The notes below the pieces were generated by a model, which worked only from the letters and a program-made list of their open reading frames with translations, was not told where the DNA came from and did not search any database. 27,722 bases of DNA from an uncultured Actinomyces sp. (GTDB lineage Bacteria; Actinomycetota; Actinomycetes; Actinomycetales; Actinomycetaceae), in NCBI GenBank assembly GCA_938030835.1, contig CALHID010000039.1:1-27722 (forward strand), read 5' to 3'. Numbering within the stretch: position 1 is the stretch's first letter; every line of letters starts with the position of its first letter. Position numbers and translations under genes: made by a program. This document shows positions 7,750-15,677 of the stretch, one piece after another.

Positions 7750-9354
7750 ATGAGTACACAACTTTCGCGAACGATGGGTCAATCCCGCTCTCACGCCCCC
7801 CTTCCCAGCGGTCTAGGCGAGGGCGATCTGGGTCTATTAATGGCTCAGGCACAGCAGGCTTTTTCCCACCTTCCCAAGGAAATCCTCGAGCTCGGTGAAA
7901 TTTTCGCCGAAGCTGGAGAGGAAATCAGCCTGGTCGGTGGACCGGTTCGCGATGCCTTCTTGGGACTCACTCCCCACGATTTTGATTGCACGACTTCTGC
8001 GCGTCCGGAGAAAACTGAAAAACTACTGGCGCAGTGGGGGAATGCAACCTGGGATATTGGCCGCGAATTCGGGACCATTGGTGGTCGCCGCGGAAAGCTG
8101 GTCGTTGAAGTCACGACCTACCGCACGGATTCGTATGAGGTTGGTTCGCGCAAGCCTGAGGTCGAGTATGGCGATACCTTGGAAGGCGATCTAACGCGGC
8201 GTGATTTCACCGTCAATGCGATGGCCATGCGCTTGCCTCAGATGGCTCTGGTTGATCCCCACGATGGCCTCGGTGATTTGGCTTCGGGCCGTCTGCGTAC
8301 CCCCGTCAGTGCACTGCAGTCCTTTGATGACGATCCACTGCGGATCATGCGTGCTGCACGCTTCAGCGCCCAGCTGGGTATTGATGTTGATGAAGACGTC
8401 ATGAACGCCATGGAGTCAATGGCCGGACGTCTTGAGATCGTTTCCGCTGAACGTATCCGCGCTGAGCTTGAACGACTCATCATTTCGCCGTGGCCCAGGC
8501 GCGGTTTGGAATTGATGGTCCACACCGGGGTTGCAGATATCGTTCTGCCTGAATTGTCTGCTCTGGTGTCGACTGTTGATGAGCATCATCGTCACAAGGA
8601 TGTTTACCAACATACGCTGACCGTTTTGGATCAAGCGATCGATTTGGAAACCGATGCTGACGGTCCTGTTCCCGGTCCAGATTTCATTTTGCGTTTCGCG
8701 GCACTCATGCACGATGTGGGCAAGCCTGCCACGCGTCGCTTTGAACCCAATGGCACGGTGTCATTCCACCACCATGAATTAGTGGGAGCGAAGCTCACGC
8801 GTAAGCGGATGAAGGCCCTGCGTTTTGATAAGGCAACGATTGATGCCGTTTCCGAACTGGTTGCCCTGCACCTGCGTTTCCATGGCTACGGGGAAGCAAA
8901 ATGGACGGATTCGGCCGTTCGCCGCTACGTCGCCGATGCGGGAGAGCTTCTTGAGCGCCTACATCGCCTGACGCGCGCTGATTGCACAACGCGTAATAAG
9001 CGCAAGGCCGCCTACTTGTCCGCTGCCTATGACGACCTGGAAGAGCGTATTGCCGCTCTTCGCGCCCAAGAAGAACTCGACGCTATTCGCCCCGATCTCG
9101 ATGGCGATCAGATCATGGAAATCCTCGGTCTGCGTCCCTCAAAGGCCGTGAAGATGGCCCGCGATTATCTTCTGGATCTTCGAATGGAACAGGGTCCTTT
9201 GGGAGAAGAAGCAGCGCGCGAGGCACTCCTTGCTTGGTGGGCATCGGATGAAGTTCGAGAGATCGCCGCAGAGTATCAAGCACAGCAGGAACGCTGGGAA
9301 GCGAAGGCAGCCGAAAAGAAGGCACGCAAGCGTCGTTCTGCCAGCGAAAACTAA
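7750..9354 (+). CDS. CCA tRNA nucleotidyltransferase (poly(A) polymerase family)
   Basis: Adds or repairs the 3' CCA end of tRNAs using CTP and ATP, without a template. The 534-residue product has the class II layout: GGPVRDAFLG (63-72), the metal-binding DFD (Asp77, Asp79), ERxR-type motif SAERIRAELERL, and then an HD domain (LMHDVGKPATRR, with FHHHE) typical of the actinobacterial PcnA group (Rv3907c). The start is uncertain. The frame is open from 7405, and ATGs at 7681, 7711, 7738 and 7750 are possible. I prefer 7750 because the catalytic core begins about 50 residues later, as in relatives, and a CATGCT -10-like box ends 7 bases before it; GGAGG is present but only 2 bases from the ATG. 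The gene is divergent from NUDIX, as in mycobacteria. Confidence 0.93.
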   Translation: MSTQLSRTMGQSRSHAPLPSGLGEGDLGLLMAQAQQAFSHLPKEILELGEIFAEAGEEISLVGGPVRDAFLGLTPHDFDCTTSARPEKTEKLLAQWGNATWDIGREFGTIGGRRGKLVVEVTTYRTDSYEVGSRKPEVEYGDTLEGDLTRRDFTVNAMAMRLPQMALVDPHDGLGDLASGRLRTPVSALQSFDDDPLRIMRAARFSAQLGIDVDEDVMNAMESMAGRLEIVSAERIRAELERLIISPWPRRGLELMVHTGVADIVLPELSALVSTVDEHHRHKDVYQHTLTVLDQAIDLETDADGPVPGPDFILRFAALMHDVGKPATRRFEPNGTVSFHHHELVGAKLTRKRMKALRFDKATIDAVSELVALHLRFHGYGEAKWTDSAVRRYVADAGELLERLHRLTRADCTTRNKRKAAYLSAAYDDLEERIAALRAQEELDAIRPDLDGDQIMEILGLRPSKAVKMARDYLLDLRMEQGPLGEEAAREALLAWWASDEVREIAAEYQAQQERWEAKAAEKKARKRRSASEN

Positions 9355-9397
9355 GCCGATCCGGAGCTTGCTTTAGGCAATACGCCCGCTTTCTGCG

Positions 9398-9403
9398 TAG
9401 GCT
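9398..9403 (+). promoter_or_regulatory. Possible -10 box for the penicillin-binding protein gene
   Basis: TAGGCT fits the actinobacterial TANNNT -10 pattern and lies 14 bases before the ATG at 9418. The same hexamer is seen upstream of two other genes (15720-15725 before dnaB, 19236-19241 before the exported protein). No convincing -35 box is present. Confidence 0.35.
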
Positions 9404-9417
9404 AGACACGATCACCT

Positions 9418-11898
9418 ATGCTGAAAGGCTGGTTTTTCGTGGCACCTTCTAACGCAAACGACGACCGCGGACGTCGACCTCTTCCCTCGCGGGCCGAGGC
9501 CACTCGACGCCGGCTCGCAGAGCAGGCCCGTCGCGATGGAGAGGGAACGATTCCCAAGACTTCCGCATCCTCGACACCCTCCGCACCCAAGCGGACTTCC
9601 GCAGCTGCACGGGTCTCAGGCGGGACCTCGGCGCGCACAGGAAGCAGCAGCGAGGGTCGACGCACAAGCACCCAAGGCGCTAGCTCCTCCTCGGCAAGTA
9701 GTGCGCGTAAGCGTCCAACTCGCCCGCAAAGCGATCGCGAGGCCTCAGCAGCAGCAAGCCGCGCGCGCGCAAAGAAGGGCCCAGCTAAGGGCGCTAAGGC
9801 AAATAAGGGGAAGAAGAAGCGGAGCCTAGGCGCACGTATCGGCCGCGGAATCCTCTTTACTTTCCTAGGGCTGATCATCGCGGGGCTGGGAACCTTCTTG
9901 GTTGCCTATGCCGCGTTGACGGTTCCCCAGGCTGATCAGGTTGCGCTCGCGCAGACCACGACTGTCTACTACGCCGATGGCACCACCGAAATGGGCCGGA
10001 TGTCGCAGGTCAATAGGAAGATCATCGATTCATCGACCCTTCCGGACTATGTTGCGCATGCCGTTGTTGCCTCGGAAGACCGGACTTTCTACACGAACTC
10101 GGGTGTTGACCTTAAAGGTATTGGACGCGCGCTAATCAACAATATTAGGGGAGGGGCACGCCAGGGTGCATCGACCCTGACCCAGCAATATGTTGAGCGC
10201 TACTACGTTGGGGAAACGACCGGTTACGTGGGTAAGGCAAAAGAAGCAATCCTTGCCCTCAAGATCAACCGAGAACAGTCCAAAGACCAGATCATCGGCA
10301 ACTACCTCAACACTATTTACTTCGGTCGTGGAGCCTACGGAATTGAGGCCGCATCCCAGGCTTACTTCGGGCATGACGCAAAGGACCTGACCCTTTCCGA
10401 GGCCGCAATGATTGCCGGAATCATTCCCGCTCCTTCCGCGTGGGACCCGGCAGTTGATGAAGAGAAAGCGCGCTCGCGGTGGACTCGTGTCATCAATCTG
10501 ATGGTCGAAGACGGCTGGATTTCACAGGCCGATGCGAACGCGGCTGAATTCCCCAAGACCATTGACCCCGATACTTTGAGCGGGCCAACAATGGAAGGTC
10601 CGACCGGTTATCTCATGGAGCAGATCCGTACGGAACTTGCCCAAGAGGGCGGTTTCACAGCCGATCAGCTGGCAACCGGTGGATACCGAATCATTTCCAC
10701 AATCGATAAGGAAAAGCAGGATCAGGCGGTTGAGGCTGCCGAGTACATGTACACGGTGCGTGGGTGGAATGAAGACTCCATGCACGTGGCTTTGACGTCA
10801 TTGGATCCCGCTACCGGTGAAATCGTTGCCGAATACGGCGGCAAGGACTACCTCAAGCGCCAGCAAAATGGTGCGACGCAGGACATCATGGCTGCCGGTT
10901 CGACCTTTAAGCCCTTCGCCTTGATTGCTCACGCTGAACAGGGCGGGTCGATCTACGACACCTACGACGGTTCCTCGCCGAAGACCTTCAGTGGCTTGGC
11001 ACGTCCGGTGAGTAATGACTCGGGTGTGTCCTGGGGCCGACAGAATCTGGTGAATGCAACGAAGAATTCGATCAACACGGTCTTCGTTGGGCTCAATCAG
11101 GAAGTTGGACCCGCAACGACCAAACAGGTTGCTGTTGAGCTGGGTATCCCCGAAGACACCAATGGCTTGGATGACTCCTTGCTGAATGTTCTGGGCTTCG
11201 CGGCGCCTCACAATATCGATCTAGCTCACGCGTATTCGACCATCGCTTCTGGCGGCCAGCGGACCACCCCGCACATCGTCCGCGAGGTTCAAAACTATGA
11301 TGGTTCGAAGGTTTTCCAGACCACCGTGAATCCGAAGCAGGTTTTCGATACGAAGACCATGTCAACGGTCCTTCCGGCGCTGCAGTCCGTGACCGCTTCG
11401 GGTGGTACAGCCGAGGCCGCCGCAGTTCTCAAGCAGGATACCGGCGGAAAGACGGGTACCTCGGAAGAACAAAAGACCGCACAGTTCGTTGGTTTTACCC
11501 CGAGCTTGGTCACTGCCGTTAGCATGTACCAGCTCGATGAGAATGGTAGCCCGGTGTCGCTGACAAATATTGGCGGTTTGGGCCAATTCCACGGCGGTGA
11601 CTGGCCGGTAACCGTGTGGGTGCGCTACATGAAGGCAGCGAGCGCAAACGATACGAAGCTCCACTTCGACTGGTATAAGCGTCAAACCGCTACTCCGGTG
11701 AATCCTGCTCCGGTTGCGACGACCACCCCCACTCCGACTGAGGAAACACCAACGCCTACTCCCGAGGCAACCCAAGAAACCCCCGGCAGCGAGGTTCAGC
11801 CAACCGTCACTCCTTCCACCCAAAACAATGGCGGCAATGGTGGGAACGGCGGCGGTTCTAACGGCGGACGCCCCGGCGGCGGTGGCGGTCCGGAGTAA
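9418..11898 (+). CDS. Bifunctional class A penicillin-binding protein (transglycosylase/transpeptidase)
   Basis: Polymerises glycan strands from lipid II and cross-links the stem peptides on the outer membrane face. The 826-residue product has a basic, Ser/Ala-rich cytoplasmic tail (1 to about 138), one membrane helix (about 142-165) and a GT51 domain with the catalytic SEDRTFY (Glu220) and GASTLTQQY. The transpeptidase domain carries STFK (Ser495), SIN and KTGTS (Lys678). A Pro/Thr-rich and then Gly/Asn-rich tail follows from about 765. It is the counterpart of mycobacterial PonA-type enzymes. The ATG at 9418 has no ribosome site. A GTG at 9439, with AAAGG 11 bases upstream, is a serious alternative that removes 7 residues. 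It follows the CCA-enzyme gene by 63 bases and is ended by a strong terminator. Confidence 0.95.
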   Translation: MLKGWFFVAPSNANDDRGRRPLPSRAEATRRRLAEQARRDGEGTIPKTSASSTPSAPKRTSAAARVSGGTSARTGSSSEGRRTSTQGASSSSASSARKRPTRPQSDREASAAASRARAKKGPAKGAKANKGKKKRSLGARIGRGILFTFLGLIIAGLGTFLVAYAALTVPQADQVALAQTTTVYYADGTTEMGRMSQVNRKIIDSSTLPDYVAHAVVASEDRTFYTNSGVDLKGIGRALINNIRGGARQGASTLTQQYVERYYVGETTGYVGKAKEAILALKINREQSKDQIIGNYLNTIYFGRGAYGIEAASQAYFGHDAKDLTLSEAAMIAGIIPAPSAWDPAVDEEKARSRWTRVINLMVEDGWISQADANAAEFPKTIDPDTLSGPTMEGPTGYLMEQIRTELAQEGGFTADQLATGGYRIISTIDKEKQDQAVEAAEYMYTVRGWNEDSMHVALTSLDPATGEIVAEYGGKDYLKRQQNGATQDIMAAGSTFKPFALIAHAEQGGSIYDTYDGSSPKTFSGLARPVSNDSGVSWGRQNLVNATKNSINTVFVGLNQEVGPATTKQVAVELGIPEDTNGLDDSLLNVLGFAAPHNIDLAHAYSTIASGGQRTTPHIVREVQNYDGSKVFQTTVNPKQVFDTKTMSTVLPALQSVTASGGTAEAAAVLKQDTGGKTGTSEEQKTAQFVGFTPSLVTAVSMYQLDENGSPVSLTNIGGLGQFHGGDWPVTVWVRYMKAASANDTKLHFDWYKRQTATPVNPAPVATTTPTPTEETPTPTPEATQETPGSEVQPTVTPSTQNNGGNGGNGGGSNGGRPGGGGGPE

Positions 11899-11910
11899 AG
11901 CCTATTCGGG

Positions 11911-11959
11911 TATACAAAAGCCGGGGCAATCCCTTTTGGGATGCCCCGGCTTTTGTATA
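11911..11959. terminator. Bidirectional rho-independent terminator
   Basis: A 22-base-pair inverted repeat with one bulged A and a TTTT loop separates the penicillin-binding protein gene (plus) from rplI (minus). The GC-rich core GCCGGGGCA is flanked by an AAAA/TTTT run on each side, so it can end transcripts from both directions. Confidence 0.9.
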
Positions 11960-11974
11960 AGCCTTGTCAGACTG

Positions 11975-12433
11975 TCACTTCACAGCCAGAACGCGAACCT
12001 TGAGGTTTGCGCGAACATCGGCGTGGAGGTTGACCGTCACGGTGTGGTCACCGGTGGTCTTGATCGGGTCGGTGATGATCACGCGACGACGATCGATGGT
12101 CTGGTTCAGCTGTTCCTTCACTGCGTCAGCAATCTGAGCGGCAGAGACGGAACCGAAGAGGCGTCCGTGTGCACCGACCTTGCTGTTCACGGTAACAACC
12201 GCGGCCTGCAGGGCGTCGCGCACGAGGCGTGCATCGTCGACGGAAGCGATCTCACGACGGCGGCGAGCTGCTGCCATCTGATCGATCTGTGCCTGTGCAC
12301 CCTTGGTCCACTTGGTGGCGAAGCCACGGGGAACCAGGTAGTTACGGGCGTATCCAGACTTGACCTCGACGACATCGCCTGCGGAACCGAGACGTTCCAC
12401 ATCGTGGGTGAGGATGAGCTTGGTAGTTGCCAT
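11975..12433 (-). CDS. rplI: 50S ribosomal protein L9
   Basis: Large-subunit protein that binds 23S rRNA near the L1 stalk and helps reading-frame fidelity. The 152-residue product has the standard length. The conserved N-terminal domain (LILTHDVERLGSAGDVVEV, GYARNYLVPRGFA) is followed by a long connecting helix with AAARRRREI and the C-terminal domain ending VRVLAVK. It is the last gene of rpsF-ssb-rpsR-rplI, 21 bases after rpsR. The ATG is preceded by GAAGGA. Confidence 0.98.
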   Translation of the reverse strand: MATTKLILTHDVERLGSAGDVVEVKSGYARNYLVPRGFATKWTKGAQAQIDQMAAARRRREIASVDDARLVRDALQAAVVTVNSKVGAHGRLFGSVSAAQIADAVKEQLNQTIDRRRVIITDPIKTTGDHTVTVNLHADVRANLKVRVLAVK

Positions 12434-12454
12434 TTTTCAGTCCTTCCCTTCGAA

Positions 12455-12697
12455 TCAGCGGCCGGTAGAGGTGTAGGGCAGCAGGGCCATCTCACGCGCA
12501 TTCTTGATGGCGCGAGCAATGCGACGCTGCTCCTGGACGGAGACACCGGTGACGCGGCGAGCGCGGATCTTGCCACGGTCCGAGATGAACTTACGCAGCA
12601 GAGCGGTGTCCTTGTAGTCGATCGATTCGATCTTGGCCGACTTCAGCGGGTTGGCCTTCTTCTTAATGGGCTTATTGCGAAGTTGAGGCTTCGCCAT
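12455..12697 (-). CDS. rpsR: 30S ribosomal protein S18 (cysteine-free form)
   Basis: Small-subunit protein that pairs with S6 on the platform. The 80 residues include the conserved IDYKDTALLRKFISDRGKI and the C-terminal QRRIARAIKNAREMALLPY. The N-terminal segment reads NPLKSAKIESIDYKD and has no cysteine, so this copy cannot bind zinc, unlike the CxxC-type S18 proteins common in actinobacteria. AAGGAG lies 7 bases before the ATG. It sits between ssb and rplI in the usual order. A second, zinc-binding paralogue elsewhere cannot be excluded. Confidence 0.97.
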   Translation of the reverse strand: MAKPQLRNKPIKKKANPLKSAKIESIDYKDTALLRKFISDRGKIRARRVTGVSVQEQRRIARAIKNAREMALLPYTSTGR

Positions 12698-12781
12698 GAT
12701 GTTCTCCTTGATGATCTGAGCGAGTGAACGCTCCCAAGCATGTGTTCAGCGTGTGTCAGCGCGATGCTGACAAAGCGCTAT

Positions 12782-13345
12782 TTAGAAGGGCGGATCTTCG
12801 GCGAAAGAGGTCGCAGCACCGGAATCGGATGTGCGCCACGGATCGTCTTGAGAGCCGCCGGCGGGTGCGCCATAGCTGGCCTGGCCCTGTGAGTAACCAC
12901 CTTGGTTTCCGTAGCCCTGCTGCTGTCCGTAGCCGCCACCCTGGGAGTAGCCTCCCTGTGGTGCGCCTGCCGAGGCCTGGCCGCCCGTGCGGGTGACCTG
13001 TGCCTTTGCGCGACGCAGTGAGGGGCCGACCTCGTCGACTTGAAGTTCGACGACGGTACGACGTTCGCCCTCGCGGGTTTCGAAAGAGCGCTGCACGAGG
13101 CGACCGGTGACAATGACGCGCATTCCCTTACGCAGGGATTCGCCGACATTTTCAGCCATTTCGCGCCAAACAGAGCAGCGCATGAACAGGGTTTCCCCGT
13201 CCTTCCATTCGCCGCTTTGACGGTCGAAGGAACGCGGGGTAGATGCCACCGTGAAGTCGGCGACGGGTGCTCCGCTCTGCGTCCAACGCAGTTCCGGATC
13301 ATTGGTCAAATTGCCAATGATCGTAATGACGGTTTCTCCAGCCAT
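12782..13345 (-). CDS. ssb: Single-stranded DNA-binding protein
   Basis: Coats single-stranded DNA in replication, repair and recombination and recruits partners through its C-terminal tip. The 187-residue product has an N-terminal OB fold (residues 1 to about 110, with ITIIGNLTNDPELRWTQSG and FMRCSVWREMAENV), a Gly/Gln/Tyr/Ser-rich linker of about 60 residues, and the acidic tip AEDPPF, a variant of DDDIPF. AAGGAG sits 5 bases before the ATG. It lies 49 bases downstream of rpsF in the ribosomal operon. Confidence 0.98.
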   Translation of the reverse strand: MAGETVITIIGNLTNDPELRWTQSGAPVADFTVASTPRSFDRQSGEWKDGETLFMRCSVWREMAENVGESLRKGMRVIVTGRLVQRSFETREGERRTVVELQVDEVGPSLRRAKAQVTRTGGQASAGAPQGGYSQGGGYGQQQGYGNQGGYSQGQASYGAPAGGSQDDPWRTSDSGAATSFAEDPPF

Positions 13346-13394
13346 TGGATCTCCTTGGTGGGCTGTATGAGGTGATTGCTCAGGCGAGCAAAGG

Positions 13395-13685
13395 TCAGTG
13401 GGCGTCCGGACGCAGGAGCTTCGTGCGCAGGATGGACTCGTTCAGAGTCATCAAGCGGTTGATTTCCAGCGCAATATCGGGGGTGGTCGTCATGTTGATG
13501 ACAACGTAGATACCCTCGGAACGCTTGAGAATGTCGTAGGCAAGACGACGCTTGCCCCAGATGTCGACCTTTTCGACGGAGCCGCCGTTAGCGGTGACCT
13601 GCTCGAGGTACTTCTCCATCTGCGGGGCGACGGTGCGCTCGTCGATCGAAGGATCGAGGATCACCATCAGTTCGTATTCACGCAC
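13395..13685 (-). CDS. rpsF: 30S ribosomal protein S6
   Basis: Binds the 16S rRNA platform as a heterodimer with S18. I place the start at GTG 13683-13685, giving 96 residues that begin MREYELMVILDPSIDERTV, the normal start for the family. The longer frame from GTG 13697 would begin inside the ribosome-binding sequence. The AGGAGG lies 11 bases upstream of the chosen GTG, a little far. Conserved KVDIWGKRRLAYDI and LLRPDAH are present. It is the first gene of the operon, with an estimated 150-base leader that contains structured RNA. Confidence 0.96.
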   Translation of the reverse strand: MREYELMVILDPSIDERTVAPQMEKYLEQVTANGGSVEKVDIWGKRRLAYDILKRSEGIYVVINMTTTPDIALEINRLMTLNESILRTKLLRPDAH

Positions 13686-13696
13686 GTTGATACCCA

Positions 13697-13739
13697 CCTC
13701 CTGTGGTCTTCGCGGTCACGGTATTTCCGTGACAGGAGG
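13697..13739 (-). promoter_or_regulatory. Structured rpsF leader, candidate S6:S18 autoregulatory element
   Basis: On the minus strand the rpsF ribosome site ACAGGAGG (13697-13704) is perfectly complementary to CCTCCTGT (13732-13739). The pairing encloses a CACGG-AAATA-CCGTG hairpin (13717-13731) and leaves a one-sided bulge that contains CCG. Known S6:S18 leader motifs have this plan: two helices, a CCG-bearing asymmetric loop and a hidden ribosome site. The base pairing is seen directly; binding by S6:S18 is inferred. Confidence 0.55.
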
Positions 13740-13779
13740 GTCATGCGTTGCAATCACCGGAGTTCCACCGGCTTTTGCA

Positions 13780-13801
13780 CATGGACACATGGGTGTCCAT
13801 G
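13780..13801. repeat. Perfect 9-bp inverted repeat in the rpsF leader
   Basis: CATGGACAC and GTGTCCATG are separated by ATGG, about 95 bases before rpsF and downstream of its predicted promoter. It could be an RNA hairpin of the leader or a protein-binding site. There is no T-run, so it is not a standard terminator. Confidence 0.6.
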
Positions 13802-13845
13802 GGACTCATTTCTCACCCGGGTGGGTAGAAACAGTCCAGCGTCAA

Positions 13846-13874
13846 AGTCTAGCGTTTTTTCAGCTTTCTGTCAC
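13846..13874 (-). promoter_or_regulatory. Predicted promoter of rpsF-ssb-rpsR-rplI
   Basis: On the minus strand a -35 box GTGACA (13869-13874, one base from TTGACA) and a -10 box TAGACT (13846-13851) are spaced by 17 bases. Transcription would begin near 13839, giving an untranslated leader of about 150 bases before the rpsF GTG. Confidence 0.55.
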
Positions 13875-13887
13875 TACCTGTCACCCG

Positions 13888-13919
13888 GTTCAAAGCGTGA
13901 TTTATTCGGCGCTTTGAAC
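13888..13919. repeat. 10-bp inverted repeat around the MATE stop codon
   Basis: GTTCAAAGCG and CGCTTTGAAC flank a 12-base loop that holds the TAA stop of the MATE gene. It may act as a terminator or 3' stabiliser between the MATE gene and the rpsF promoter, but no T-run follows it. Confidence 0.5.
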
Positions 13920-15485
13920 AGCGGCCTCGTGGCGAGGAATCAGCGCATGTTTGGGCGAGAACCAGGTGATCCACGAATTGGTCAACGCGCGCGTGAGCAT
14001 GTACAAACCGGTGACCAAACCGATGAGGACAGCAACTGCCTGAGTTTCTGTAAGAGCGGGGCGCGCAACAGAGAAAAGCCACAGTGCGGGAAGCAGAATC
14101 GCCAGGTTGAGGAATGCAGCCTTTGCCAGTGATGCCCCACGTCCGGCTCCGATCAGGACACCATCGAGCAGGAAGGCGTGAGATTGAGCGGGGAAGAAGA
14201 CTGCGTTGACGATCACCGCGGGGATTGCCATGTTTCGCACCACGGCCTCGGAAACAAAGAAGGAGGGGATCCAGGGGGAGAGGGCAGCGGTCAGGGCGCC
14301 GATGATGATCCCCGCAAAAATTCCCCACCACGAGAGGGTGCGAAGCAGAGTGCGCAGCTGTGAGCGATCGCCCGAACCAATAGCGAAACCGACCAGGGTT
14401 TGCGAGGCGATCGCAAGGGAATCGAGAAGGAAAAGTGGGATTTGCCAGGCGGACATGACAACTTGGTAGGCAGCCAGGCCGTTCACGCTGATCGCCGTCG
14501 CGCTCCAGATTGAGGTGAGGAAGGCCAGGCGAATTGCGACCGAACGTGCCAAGAGGGGGCCTCCGACACGCGCGGATTGGCGGATTCCCGTGAGTGAGGG
14601 CCGTAAGGAGACTCCCAGGGTGCGCGCCGGACGAGCAAGGATTATGACCAAGCTGATCGCCATGATCGTTGAGACGATCGAGGTTCCAATACCGCTACCG
14701 ACAATCCCCAGGTTGATTCCGTAGATGAGGAAGGCATTGAGGCCAATGTTCAGTGCCGCGCCCGCTCCTGCAGCGATGAGCGGAGTGGTGGTGTCCTTCA
14801 TTCCGCGCAGGACACCCGTGGCCGCCATGGTGATCAACGAGGCCGCAAGTCCGGGTAGGGATGCGTAGAGGAAGGATTGGGCGTAGGGCATGATTTCGGG
14901 TGCTGCGCCCAATGCGTGAAGCAGCGGAATTCCGCAGAGCGCCAAGAGAAGAGCTAAGGAAACACCGATGATGGCTGCGAGCCACATAGCGTGTACTCCC
15001 AGTTCGCGTGCCCTGCGTTCATTTCCGGCTCCCATTGCTTGGGCAGTTTCGGCGGTGGTCGAGTAGGCCAAGAAGATCGACATGCCGTAGACCGTGTTGA
15101 TCACGATCATGGCAAGTGACATGCCGGCGATTTTTTCGGCGCCGAGGTGACCAACCATTGCGGAGTCGATCGTGAGGAAAAGTGGCTGCGCAATTGTCGC
15201 ACCCAGGGTGGGGATTGCGAGGGAGAGGATTTGGCGTGTCAGGCTGGGCTTTTTGCTGCGAGTTTGTGCGGATTCATCGCGCTTAGCTGGGGAAGTGCTG
15301 GAAATATCCTCGGATGCGTCAGTGAGTGTCGGTTTATCCACGGAAGTGGATTCATCTGTGGATAAAGCCTGTTCAGAGCACTCTTGTGCAGTTGATGCAG
15401 CCTGGTTGTGGATTGCGAGTTGTGACTCAGGTAAACCTTCAATCTGCGATTGAGACATGTCTTTTCGCTGATCGGCGCTATCCAC
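13902..15485 (-). CDS. MATE family (DinF-like) multidrug/sodium antiporter
   Basis: An integral membrane exporter of the multidrug and toxic compound extrusion family, which uses a Na+ or H+ gradient. The core, with 12 predicted helices, starts at SLTRQILSLAIPTLGATIAQ and includes TIDSAMVGHLGAEKIAGMSLA, typical of the DinF branch found widely in actinobacteria. In front is an unusual hydrophilic extension of about 80 residues, rich in Ser/Thr/Glu/Asp. I chose GTG 15483-15485 (527 residues) because GGAGGG lies 7 bases upstream; GTG 15500 and ATG 15458 are alternatives. The DNA that encodes the extension carries DnaA-box-like nonamers. The gene is divergent from dnaB, about 310 bases away, and its predicted -10 box and start site overlap DnaA boxes, so DnaA could influence its expression. 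The substrate is unknown. Confidence 0.9.
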   Translation of the reverse strand: MDSADQRKDMSQSQIEGLPESQLAIHNQAASTAQECSEQALSTDESTSVDKPTLTDASEDISSTSPAKRDESAQTRSKKPSLTRQILSLAIPTLGATIAQPLFLTIDSAMVGHLGAEKIAGMSLAMIVINTVYGMSIFLAYSTTAETAQAMGAGNERRARELGVHAMWLAAIIGVSLALLLALCGIPLLHALGAAPEIMPYAQSFLYASLPGLAASLITMAATGVLRGMKDTTTPLIAAGAGAALNIGLNAFLIYGINLGIVGSGIGTSIVSTIMAISLVIILARPARTLGVSLRPSLTGIRQSARVGGPLLARSVAIRLAFLTSIWSATAISVNGLAAYQVVMSAWQIPLFLLDSLAIASQTLVGFAIGSGDRSQLRTLLRTLSWWGIFAGIIIGALTAALSPWIPSFFVSEAVVRNMAIPAVIVNAVFFPAQSHAFLLDGVLIGAGRGASLAKAAFLNLAILLPALWLFSVARPALTETQAVAVLIGLVTGLYMLTRALTNSWITWFSPKHALIPRHEAAVQSAE

Positions 15486-15677
15486 TGATTGTCCCTCCAC
15501 TTTTTATCCACAGACTGTGTACACATCTGTGGAAAGATCATACTCGGAAAATGGCGGCTTTCTGAGGAAAGCCCAAACTGAAGGCAAGCTGAGAATAGGC
15601 TTGTGAAAGACGCTTCATCCACAGGTCATGTGGAAGACACGCGGTGCTATCCACAGAGTATCCACAATCCGTCCACA
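15334..15677. promoter_or_regulatory. Cluster of DnaA-box-like nonamers at the MATE-dnaB divergent region
   Basis: Perfect TTATCCACA boxes lie at 15504-15512 (plus) and 15357-15365 (minus). One-mismatch boxes lie at 15334-15342, 15528-15536, 15615-15623, 15629-15637, 15647-15655 and 15658-15666. Weaker matches are at 15478-15486, 15669-15677 and 15755-15763. A TGTGTACACA palindrome sits at 15516-15525. The roughly 310 bases between MATE and dnaB hold no gene. No long AT-rich unwinding tract is visible. Confidence 0.75.
15537..15542 (-). promoter_or_regulatory. Predicted -10 box of the MATE gene
   Basis: TATGAT on the minus strand, with the likely start site near 15530 inside the DnaA-box-like nonamer at 15528-15536. 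The sequence 17 bases upstream (TCAGAA) is a poor -35 box. Confidence 0.4.

Noticed and set aside
11714..12727. Long open frame on the plus strand across rplI and rpsR
   Set aside because: It is antisense to two certain ribosomal protein genes and its translation resembles no known protein; the codon bias of the real genes keeps the opposite frame open.
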